This document shows positions 52,346 to 59,585 of a stretch of DNA of 64,000 bases, one piece after another. Made by a program: the position numbers and the translations under genes. Under the pieces are notes generated by a model. The model did not search any database and was not told the DNA's origin. It saw only the letters and a list, made by a program, of their open reading frames with translations. The stretch spans positions 434,001 through 498,000 of the forward strand of contig NZ_WFKM01000002.1 in NCBI RefSeq assembly GCF_011007365.1, written 5' to 3'. This DNA is from Sphingobacterium sp. xlx-96. GTDB taxonomy: Bacteria > Bacteroidota > Bacteroidia > Sphingobacteriales > Sphingobacteriaceae. Numbering within the stretch: the stretch's first letter is position 1; each line of letters begins with the position of its first letter.

Positions 52346-52705
52346 CGCGCTTAACCAAAAGTTAACTTCAATTAAAAGCAAGTTTGAATTTTTATACCCT
52401 TAAATTAAAAAGTAAAAGCGCTCAAATCACTTAATTTTGTCTTTGCAAACGAAGTGATTTTTATCGAAAAAAATTAATCAAGAAAAAAGTCAAAAGAACC
52501 CCGTCCTTTTTCCGAAGACAACAAGTAGAGTCGACAAAAAGTATCTATACAGTTGAAGAAAAGTATCTAGTCTTTTTAAACAAACTCCTTAAAATACACC
52601 TGTATTATTTTAAACAATAAAAATAAGTCGTATCAAGAAATATTATTTCCACCAAATACAACAGCTATAAGGAGCTTATCATTAACTTTTACGTATCTTC
52701 GCTAT
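52346..52705 (+). other. 360-bp gap: terminator, direct repeat and -7 box
   Basis: AAATCACTT (52424-52432) and AAGTGATTT (52452-52460) form a perfect 9-bp stem ending in TTTTT, the likely sixA terminator. AAAAGTATCTA occurs twice as a direct repeat (52537-52547 and 52559-52569, period 22). A TATCTTCG box (52694-52701, one mismatch to TAnnTTTG) ends 4 nt before the ATG at 52706. Confidence 0.5.
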
Positions 52706-54718
52706 ATGGCAAACAAACTTCAAAACGAAACCTCTCCCTACCTCAAGCAGCACATGCACAACCCGGTGCATTGGATGCCATGGGGAGCGGAGGCCTTAGC
52801 TAAAGCAAAACAGGAAAACAAGTTAATCATCATCAGTATAGGCTACTCGGCATGCCATTGGTGCCATGTCATGGAGCGGGAAAGTTTCGAAAATGAAGCT
52901 ATTGCCGAGACCATGAATAAATTTTATATCTCCATAAAAATAGATCGTGAAGAACGCCCCGACATCGATCAGATCTATATGATAGCCGTACAATTGATGA
53001 CCAAATCGGGCGGATGGCCACTTAATGCAATCTGTCTTCCGGATGGACGTCCCATCTACGGGGGGACCTACTTCAAACCTCACGACTGGCAAAACATTTT
53101 ATTGCAAATAGCTCAAATGTGGGAAGAATCACCCCAAACAGCTATTGATTATGCAGAAAAGCTAACCACTGGAATACAACAGGCAGAGCGCCTTCCTATA
53201 GCTGATATACCCGAACAATATACTTTACGAGACCTCAAAACCATCGTACTCCCCTGGAAGGAACAATTTGATTTCAAGAACGGTGGCTATCGACAAGCTC
53301 CAAAATTTCCATTACCTAATAACTGGGTCTTTCTCTTGCGTTATGCCGTATTGACCAAAGATCAGGACCTGTTGGCTCATGTGCATTTCACGTTAAAACA
53401 GATTGCTAATGGTGGAATATACGATCAGATTGGAGGAGGATTTTCTCGTTACTCCGTAGATGAACGATGGCATGTCCCCCATTTTGAAAAAATGCTGTAC
53501 GACAATGGTCAGTTGATCTCCCTTTATAGCGAAGCCTATCAACAAACGCCCTCCTTATTATATAAACAAGTCGTTGAAGAAACTATCGCTTGGGCTATTC
53601 GCGAAATGAAGGCTGAAAACGGAGGGTTCTACAGCGCATTAGATGCCGATAGCGAGGGGATAGAAGGTAAATTTTACACGTTCCAGTCCGAGGAATTCGA
53701 TCTTTTGGGTGATGATGCCGATCTAGCTCGAAATTATTTTAACATCACAAACGAAGGAAACTGGAGCGAAGAGCAAACGAATATCCCTTACGTAGATAGC
53801 AACAATGAGCACCTCATTCGTGAAGCTGGATTTTCAACAGATGAATGGTCTATATATTTGACCGAAATTAAAACCAAAATGTTAGCTTATAGAGCAACGA
53901 GGATTCGCCCTGGTCTGGACAATAAACAACTGACCAGCTGGAATGCACTTTTATTAAAAGGACTAGTAGACGCATATAGAATTTTCGATACGCCATCTTA
54001 CCTGATAACAGCTATTGGCATTGCCCACTTTATCGTCAAGGAATGTACAATAGAAGATTCTTTACTACATCAACCCAAAGATCAAAACAGACAAATCCCT
54101 GGCTTTCTCGACGATTATGCGCTTACGATAGAAGCTTATATTGCTATATATGAAGCAACATTTGAAGAAGATTGGCTACATAAAGCAAAAAACTTGGCGG
54201 ATCGCGCGATTTCTCTATTTTATGAGTCCAAAACAGCTACATTCTATTATACCTCAAATGAAGGAGAGGAGCTCATCGCTCGTAAAAGCGAGGTTATGGA
54301 TAATGTGATCCCTGGATCATCCTCCAGTATAGTACGCCAACTCTACAAAATGGCCTTACTCTTTGACGAAGAAAATTACACAGCAATAGCTGATCAGGTC
54401 TTTGCCAATGTATTTCAAAATATCGCCAGTTATGGATCGGCATACTCCAATTGGGCAATACAATTACTTGAATTTCATTTTGGGACTTATGAGATTGCAC
54501 TAACAGGAGAAAATGCTACAAAATGGCGCAAAGAATTGGATCAGAAGTGCTATATCCCAAATAAAATAATCTTGGGGGGAACAAAATCTACACTTCCTTT
54601 GTTAGTAAATAAGCAAGAATTGGAATCAAAAGCATACCTTTGTCGAAGCAAAACCTGTAGTCTTCCGCAATCGTCGATTACACAATTGATTGAATTAATA
54701 AATAGCAATGAGGTTTAA
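52706..54718 (+). CDS. DUF255 thioredoxin-domain protein (YyaL/SPATA20 family)
   Basis: 670 residues, normal length for the family. The N-terminal thioredoxin-like domain starts [21 protein letters not shown] and carries C50-H-W-C53 ([16 protein letters not shown]), then [12 protein letters not shown] and [22 protein letters not shown]. The rest is an (alpha/alpha)6-type domain resembling N-acylglucosamine 2-epimerase/cellulase folds, with [51 protein letters not shown] and [17 protein letters not shown]. Biochemical role unproven. The promoter geometry suggests a leaderless transcript. 20 bp upstream of the slyD-like gene. Confidence 0.93.
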   Translation: MANKLQNETSPYLKQHMHNPVHWMPWGAEALAKAKQENKLIIISIGYSACHWCHVMERESFENEAIAETMNKFYISIKIDREERPDIDQIYMIAVQLMTKSGGWPLNAICLPDGRPIYGGTYFKPHDWQNILLQIAQMWEESPQTAIDYAEKLTTGIQQAERLPIADIPEQYTLRDLKTIVLPWKEQFDFKNGGYRQAPKFPLPNNWVFLLRYAVLTKDQDLLAHVHFTLKQIANGGIYDQIGGGFSRYSVDERWHVPHFEKMLYDNGQLISLYSEAYQQTPSLLYKQVVEETIAWAIREMKAENGGFYSALDADSEGIEGKFYTFQSEEFDLLGDDADLARNYFNITNEGNWSEEQTNIPYVDSNNEHLIREAGFSTDEWSIYLTEIKTKMLAYRATRIRPGLDNKQLTSWNALLLKGLVDAYRIFDTPSYLITAIGIAHFIVKECTIEDSLLHQPKDQNRQIPGFLDDYALTIEAYIAIYEATFEEDWLHKAKNLADRAISLFYESKTATFYYTSNEGEELIARKSEVMDNVIPGSSSSIVRQLYKMALLFDEENYTAIADQVFANVFQNIASYGSAYSNWAIQLLEFHFGTYEIALTGENATKWRKELDQKCYIPNKIILGGTKSTLPLLVNKQELESKAYLCRSKTCSLPQSSITQLIELINSNEV

Positions 54719-54738
54719 ACCTCTTTAAAAATTAAAAA

Positions 54739-55239
54739 ATGGCAATAGAAAACAACAACGTAGTAACGTTGAATTACATTCTTCACACAATTGAAGAAAA
54801 CGGAGAGAAAACGTTTGTAGAACAAACAACAACTGAAAATCCGCTAACATTTCTATATGGTGTGGGAATGATGTTACCAAAATTTGAAGAAAACATTGCT
54901 GGTCTTCAAATCGGTGACAAATCATCTTTTGAACTAGATGCTGAAGATGCTTACGGAGAAAGAGATGACAAAGCCATGGCACAATTACCGGCTGATATGT
55001 TTAACGAAACTGGTCTGCCTCCAGTAGGTGAAGTATTACCGTTACAAGATAACCAAGGAAATCAGTTCCGAGCTGTAGTAGTAGAAGTGAGTCCTGAAGT
55101 TGTGGTAGCTGACTTAAACCACCCAATGGCTGGTAAAAAATTAAACTTCGACATTGAAGTACTAGCAGTTCGCCCTGCGACAGAAGAAGAGCTTTCGCAC
55201 GGTCATTCACATGGCATAGACGGTACAGAAGGACACTAG
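54739..55239 (+). CDS. SlyD-type FKBP peptidyl-prolyl isomerase
   Basis: 166 residues. Seen: VVTLNYILHTIEENGEKTFVEQTTTENPLTFLYGVGMMLPKFEENIAGLQIGDKSSFELDAEDAYGERD, the SlyD pattern in which the FKBP domain carries the inserted flap domain (EVLPLQDNQGNQFRAVVVEVSPEVVVADLNHPMAGKKLNFDIEVL). The histidine-rich tail HGHSHGIDGTEGH could bind nickel. Cytosolic folding helper and possible metallochaperone. Probably cotranscribed with the DUF255 gene (20-bp gap). Ends at a strong bidirectional terminator. Confidence 0.93.
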   Translation: MAIENNNVVTLNYILHTIEENGEKTFVEQTTTENPLTFLYGVGMMLPKFEENIAGLQIGDKSSFELDAEDAYGERDDKAMAQLPADMFNETGLPPVGEVLPLQDNQGNQFRAVVVEVSPEVVVADLNHPMAGKKLNFDIEVLAVRPATEEELSHGHSHGIDGTEGH

Positions 55240-55252
55240 TCCGACTCCACCA

Positions 55253-55301
55253 TAAAGCAATAAAAAAAGCTGTCTTTGAGACAGCTTTTTTTATTGCTTT
55301 A
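55253..55301. terminator. bidirectional terminator with 23-bp perfect stem
   Basis: Left arm 55253-55275 and right arm 55279-55301 pair perfectly around a 3-nt loop (ttg), with a run of A on one side and T on the other: the core is AAAAAAAGCTGTCT and AGACAGCTTTTTTT. The right arm extends through the last codons of the mnmD-like gene, whose stop is at 55291-55293. Confidence 0.85.
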
Positions 55302-55956
55302 CAGCACGCAACATTTCTCTTTTCCCTGGGGCTCCCGGTGCCTTTTCAACTTTAAAACCTAAAGCCTTCATCGAGCGTTTCAGATTTCCTGTAATAGCGT
55401 AAGTGACAAATACGCCTCCCACACGTAAATATTGACAGACGTGAGCTAAAGTCTCATCAGTCCACATTTCAGGTTGATGGATCGCTGCAAAAGCATCAAA
55501 ATAAATTATATCAAATAATCGATCACTATCGAATTCCAGTACTTTGCTGTGGACCACCTCCCACGCTATCTCCGTATTAAGATTGACCGATTGATGCAAA
55601 GCATCACTATATTTATCGCTAAAAGACTGCCAGATGACCGGTGTAACATAACGATCGTATCCTGTACCAAATATAATATTCTCCGCCAGAGGATAAGCTT
55701 CTATTCCACAATAATTCAGTTTGAGTTTATTTCTAGAAGCGTAGTCAGCTGACTGCAAAAAATTAAGTCCTGTACCGAATCCTATTTCCAGAATGGAAGC
55801 TGTGTTTGTATTCTCCTTCTCGATATAATATGCTAAACCAGACTGGACAAATACATGCTTACTCTCCTGTAAAGCTCCATGTTTCGAATGATAATGCTCA
55901 CCAACTTCGGCATGATATAAAGTACTGGAGCCATCGGCTGTAACAACAAAATCCAT
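55291..55956 (-). CDS. mnmD: MnmD-type tRNA methyltransferase (DUF752)
   Basis: 221 residues, equal to the methyltransferase half of E. coli MnmC, working alone (MnmD). It finishes mnm5-modification of U34 in tRNA. SAM motif I ILEIGFGTGLN at residues 55-65; then YCGIEAYPL (motif II acidic), FDIIYFDAFAAIHQPEMWTDE (motif with catalytic D-A-F) and RVGGVFVTYAITGNLKRSM. The C-terminal GAPGKREMLRA is also MnmC-like. Convergent with the slyD-like gene, sharing the terminator. A minus-strand -7 box TAAGTTTG (55981-55974) is 17 nt upstream of the ATG. Confidence 0.9.
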   Translation of the reverse strand: MDFVVTADGSSTLYHAEVGEHYHSKHGALQESKHVFVQSGLAYYIEKENTNTASILEIGFGTGLNFLQSADYASRNKLKLNYCGIEAYPLAENIIFGTGYDRYVTPVIWQSFSDKYSDALHQSVNLNTEIAWEVVHSKVLEFDSDRLFDIIYFDAFAAIHQPEMWTDETLAHVCQYLRVGGVFVTYAITGNLKRSMKALGFKVEKAPGAPGKREMLRAVKQ

Positions 55957-55973
55957 AATAAGCTATTTTTTCA

Positions 55974-55981
55974 CAAACTTA
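55974..55981 (-). promoter_or_regulatory. -7 box of mnmD
   Basis: Minus-strand TAAGTTTG, exact TAnnTTTG, with a 17-nt distance to the ATG at 55956, so the predicted 5' UTR is about 10 nt. Confidence 0.4.
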
Positions 55982-56029
55982 CGCAAATTCAACGTAAGCA
56001 GAACCTACAAAACCGCTCTCTTGAAAAAC

Positions 56030-56995
56030 TTAAAACCGGAAGCCAGCCTTGATGCGTGCAAATTGGTGGTTACGGTACATCTCCTTTCCTTCTTTTGTAT
56101 TAAAAATTACTGCAGCTTCAATAGAAAATATCCCGCGCGAATAAACTGCCCCAAACTTCTGACCCAATAAATGTTTAGATATTGCATACTGCCCCTCCAC
56201 TTGGCTTGTAAACAAAGCTCCTTGTATAGTCGCATTATAAAACTGGTACATATAACTCGGCGTATAGAAGAAATAATACTCCTTATCATTTGACAAAAAA
56301 CCACCGTTTCCAGCGAACTGACTATGGCGATACGGTGCCAATTTACCGAAACGAATCGTGAATTGAGCAGAGACATTCGAGAAATTCATCCCAGCCCTAC
56401 CGCTTGTCTCTCCTGCGAGCTCAAAACGATCTGTTTCATTTCGCCACAGTTTTTTCAAAACTGAAGCTTCTAAATCCAGTCCCACAGCACTGTTAAGGGA
56501 AGACTCCCAACTTTCTACCTCATACATATTGAACGTCTTATGTATAAACCGTTGTATCTGTTGCCCCTTACCTGCTTCACCAACAGTAGCGACCTCTGCC
56601 TTAATTCGCCATACCAACTCGCTGGTATAACTACGTTGAAAACTTCCGTTAAAGAAAAAACGTCCTGTGGATGGCCGATCCCAGTTCAAGTCGCTTCTCC
56701 CACCTATATATTTACCGTTAAAGAGCTGATGTCCGAATTGTATCGACAGTAAATCAATATGCGCAGGAGAATACTGTAACAGCTTGTCGTAAGTAAGCAC
56801 AAGTCCATTTGTATAGTATTGATCCTGCCCTTGTAGAAGGTAGGAGTCATTGTCGGTTTGCAAGCATATGGCATGACTTCTTTTCGCTTGAGCAAACGCG
56901 ATGACTCCTGAAAAAAAAATCCCCATCATAAGGAGCAACCTCCTGCTAAAGAATAGAAGTAACTGACTGCTCACACTCATTTGTATTTTTATCAT
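56030..56995 (-). CDS. LpxR-like lipid A deacylase (DUF2219)
   Basis: 321 residues. Signal peptide to about residue 36 (GVIAFAQA), then a 12-stranded outer-membrane barrel. LpxR removes the 3'-acyloxyacyl group from lipid A. Active-site pattern near the N-terminus: TDNDSYLLQGQDQYYTNG with N49-D50 and T62 in the positions of the Asn, Asp and Thr of LpxR. A histidine is present in QRFIHKTFNMYEVESW, a plausible match to the catalytic His region. The C-terminus HQFARIKAGFRF ends with the barrel-targeting Phe. The ATG follows the promoter-side element TACCTATTTTA (minus strand, 57006-56996). Confidence 0.85.
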   Translation of the reverse strand: MIKIQMSVSSQLLLFFSRRLLLMMGIFFSGVIAFAQAKRSHAICLQTDNDSYLLQGQDQYYTNGLVLTYDKLLQYSPAHIDLLSIQFGHQLFNGKYIGGRSDLNWDRPSTGRFFFNGSFQRSYTSELVWRIKAEVATVGEAGKGQQIQRFIHKTFNMYEVESWESSLNSAVGLDLEASVLKKLWRNETDRFELAGETSGRAGMNFSNVSAQFTIRFGKLAPYRHSQFAGNGGFLSNDKEYYFFYTPSYMYQFYNATIQGALFTSQVEGQYAISKHLLGQKFGAVYSRGIFSIEAAVIFNTKEGKEMYRNHQFARIKAGFRF

Positions 56996-57344
56996 TAAAA
57001 TAGGTATACCTTTCTAAAGGATAAGATAATCGAATATCAATCTCAAATCTAAGCTTATTTTAGCAAAAACAAATGCCTTACCAGCCAATCCTTCCCTTCG
57101 GGAGCACGACAGATTTCCATTTTTACACGCTAAGTCACCTCCGCCTCATGCAGAGGTCTATTTACTATCTGGTGAAATCTATTTCGTTAGATCTAGCTAC
57201 GCTGAGTCTTTCGTGGTTTTCCACAACGAGAGAGATAGCGTCAAAACGGTTAAATAAGCAAAAAAACGGGTTTTTGCTACCCATATTGATAACGATATAC
57301 GGATAATGATAAAAAAAAACTATTTTAGCTTAAGACTATTCACT
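56996..57344. other. 349-bp divergent gap with small hairpins
   Basis: Between the LpxR-like gene (minus) and the symporter (plus). It holds AAAATAGGTA (56997-57006; on the minus strand TACCTATTTT, directly before the LpxR ATG) and a hairpin GCAAAAA-aacggg-TTTTTGC near 57258-57277. An ATG-started frame at 57073-57306 has no protein-like features. Nothing else recognised. Confidence 0.35.
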
Positions 57345-58565
57345 ATGCAATCCATTGTTAACAATTATAGCAACATAATTCTCCTTTTGGTAGGTATCAG
57401 TATTGGAAGCCTTATCGGTGCATTTTTACCCAATTTTGTTCCATATATAAAACCGTTTGGTGATATTTTCTTAAACCTACTATTTGTTGCCGTAATACCA
57501 TTACTCTTTTTTGCGATCTCATCTGCTGTTGCAAGTATCGAAGGGGATAATCGTTTAGGCCGGATACTCACTACAATGGTATTCGTATTTATGATTACCA
57601 TAGTCATCGCATCCGTCCTGACAATATTGGGCCTGTGGATCTTCCCGGTCACCGCAATTAGTGATGGCCGAGGTCTCGATGATACCATGCTAGCAGATCC
57701 AAATGATAGTTGGGGCAATAAAATCGTTCGATTTGTTACCGTTCCCGAATTCGTCAACCTCCTATCCCGACAAAATATACTCGCCTTCGTTATCTTCTCC
57801 TTTTTGGTAGGCACCTCTGTCCGCAAAAGCGGTGAAATAGCTCAACCTTTTCTTCGCTTTTTGATAGCAGGAAATGAAGTTATGAAAAACATGTTAGGAT
57901 TAGTCATGAAATTAGGCCCGATTGGCTTAGGAGCCTATTTCGCCTACCAAGTACATGATTTAGGTCCCGAATTATTCGGTTTTTACGCAAGACCGTTAGC
58001 ATTTTATTACATTTTCGGAACGATCTTTTTCTTTGTGGTGTTCTCGTTATATGCTTTTATTGCTAAAGGAAGAAAGGGAGTCCCTCTTTTCTGGAACAAT
58101 AACATCACCCCCTCTCTTACGGCTTTAAGCACATGCAGTAGTTTGGCAACTTTACCTACAAATCTTCTTGCCGCCAAGAAAATAGGTATCCCAAATAGTG
58201 TCGCCAATGTCGTCATACCACTTGGTAATACTCTCTACAAAAATGGCTCAGCAATTTCATCGATCCTAAAAATTTATGTAGCCTTTGCTATTTTAGATTG
58301 GGATTTTTTCGAACCATCAACCCTATTTATGGCCGTGGCCATCACACTCTTGGTCAGTATGGTCGCCGGAGGAATCCCAAATGGTGGCTTTATTGGCGAG
58401 ATGCTCATGATTTCCGTATACAGTATCCCCAATGAAGCGATACCGGCGATAATGATTATCGGAGCTTTGGTCGATCCTTTAGCTACAATTTTGAATGCAA
58501 CGGGCGATACTGTAGCATCCATGTTAGTTACCCGATTCTCTGGTGAAAAGTTTTCGTCCGAATAA
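57345..58565 (+). CDS. dicarboxylate/amino acid:cation symporter (DAACS)
   Basis: 406 residues from the ATG at 57345; an upstream ATG at 57306 would add 13 polar residues (total 419) and cannot be excluded. Sodium- or proton-coupled symporter for glutamate, aspartate or C4-dicarboxylates, inner membrane. Seen: first helix IILLLVGISIGSLIGAFL, PFGDIFLNLLFVAVIPLLFFAISSAVAS, ALSTCSSLATLPTNLLAAKKIG (reentrant loop 1 serine-rich motif), IPLGNTLYKNGSAISSILKIYVAFAI, and GGIPNGGFIGEMLMISVYSIPNEAIPAIMIIGALVDPLATILNATGD (reentrant loop 2 and TM8). Stands alone. Confidence 0.93.
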   Translation: MQSIVNNYSNIILLLVGISIGSLIGAFLPNFVPYIKPFGDIFLNLLFVAVIPLLFFAISSAVASIEGDNRLGRILTTMVFVFMITIVIASVLTILGLWIFPVTAISDGRGLDDTMLADPNDSWGNKIVRFVTVPEFVNLLSRQNILAFVIFSFLVGTSVRKSGEIAQPFLRFLIAGNEVMKNMLGLVMKLGPIGLGAYFAYQVHDLGPELFGFYARPLAFYYIFGTIFFFVVFSLYAFIAKGRKGVPLFWNNNITPSLTALSTCSSLATLPTNLLAAKKIGIPNSVANVVIPLGNTLYKNGSAISSILKIYVAFAILDWDFFEPSTLFMAVAITLLVSMVAGGIPNGGFIGEMLMISVYSIPNEAIPAIMIIGALVDPLATILNATGDTVASMLVTRFSGEKFSSE

Positions 58566-59139
58566 TTTACAATTTGGCTCCAATCTCTAGATGGACACTG
58601 AATCTAATGAAATGAACCCATTGATTCCTTAAAAAACATAAATCGATCAATAAAACGTACACGTCCAGAAAAAAAACATAACAAGACGTAAATCCTAAAA
58701 TATGCACCAAGGGGATAGTTCTGATTTGTAATATTCATGATGCAATAGCATATCTAAACTAGTGTCTGTTAAAAGGATAAAAAAACACTACCTAACAACT
58801 CACAAAAAGGGGTTAACCAACGCTGACCAGTTGTTTAGATTGTCTCTAAATAATATGATCCGTTAGCTAAATTCCTCCTTTCATTTCTCATTTCGTATTT
58901 TTGTACAAAAACAGTCAGAGTGCAACATACTCATTTACAAAAATGAAACGGTACGCTCTAAAAATAATCCATCCCGATGAACTGACTACAAGGAGCGCAT
59001 TGAAGGCAATCGGGACAAGTTAATGACAGATAAAAAAAAAGTAATACACAGATGAAACTATTATGATCTGTCAGTTGGCGGACCATACGGGAGAATAAAT
59101 CTGATAGCTTCATCACCCTAAAAAACAAATTATATACGG
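58566..59139 (+). promoter_or_regulatory. 574-bp gap: ccmE promoter and structured leader
   Basis: Nothing clear to about 58890. A -7 box TATTTTTG is at 58896-58903. The following ~230-nt leader has many complementary pairs: AGAGTG (58917-58922) with CGCTCT (58954-58959), hairpin TCATTT-acaa-AAATGA (58931-58946), TCCCGAT (58972-58978) with ATCGGGA (59009-59015), AGTCAG (58913-58918) with CTGACT (58982-58987), TGACAGAT (59024-59031) or ACAGAT (59048-59053) with ATCTGTCA (59066-59073). Some are mutually exclusive. A 26-codon ORF (58943-59023) starts inside. A riboswitch-like or attenuator RNA is inferred. Confidence 0.45.
58943..59023 (+). CDS. possible 26-residue leader peptide before ccmE
   Basis: ATG at 58943, TAA at 59021-59023, beginning 40 nt after the -7 box. 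The peptide is basic at its start (MKRYALKIIHPDEL) and otherwise unremarkable. It lies across the paired segments of the structured leader, the usual place for an attenuator peptide. Support is position only. Confidence 0.25.
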   Translation: MKRYALKIIHPDELTTRSALKAIGTS

Positions 59140-59547
59140 ATGAAAAAAAGTTCGATCATTTTAATTGTAATCATCGCAATAGCAATTGCCATGATTTTGG
59201 TTATCTACACAGATTCAAGTACATATTCTACTTTTGCGGAAGCTAAAGAAAAGAACACAGAACTTTATGTGGTCGGCGTATTGAATAAAGAAAAGGATCT
59301 TCATTATGACCCGGTAAAAGATGCCAATCATTTCTCATTCTACATGTACGATAAAGATAGTACAGAATGCCAGATCGTATTCAATGGTTCAAAACCTCAG
59401 GATATCGAACGGTCAGAACAAATCGTATTAACGGGAAAAATGGAAGGTGATACCTTTCATGCAAGTAAAATTCTGATGAAATGCCCGTCAAAATACAATA
59501 AGGATCAAGTTGAAGTAATTGAAGCTACAACTACAGCTTCATTATAA
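59140..59547 (+). CDS. ccmE: cytochrome c maturation protein CcmE, CXXXY type
   Basis: 135 residues, periplasmic heme chaperone anchored by one N-terminal helix (residues 5-22, SIILIVIIAIAIAMILVI). The OB-fold domain is seen as YVVGVLNKEKDL, FSFYMYDKDSTECQIVFNG and EQIVLTGKMEGDTFHASKILMKCPSKY. The usual heme-binding HxxxY (for example HDENY) is replaced by C115-P-S-K-Y119, the CXXXY form described in Desulfovibrio and archaea (System I*). It precedes ccmF by 38 bp. Short periplasmic tail after the motif. The structured leader upstream may control it. Confidence 0.9.
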   Translation: MKKSSIILIVIIAIAIAMILVIYTDSSTYSTFAEAKEKNTELYVVGVLNKEKDLHYDPVKDANHFSFYMYDKDSTECQIVFNGSKPQDIERSEQIVLTGKMEGDTFHASKILMKCPSKYNKDQVEVIEATTTASL

Positions 59548-59585
59548 TTTACCAACTTCTTACTTCTAATTTCTTACATATAACA

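Noticed and set aside
52537..52569. Direct repeat AAAAGTATCTA with period 22 before the DUF255 gene
   Set aside because: Two copies only, in A/T-rich DNA; possible regulator site but not distinguishable from chance.
57073..57306. 77-codon ORF upstream of the symporter
   Set aside because: Composition is protein-unlike, it contains several inverted repeats, and it ends on the next possible start; no family resemblance.
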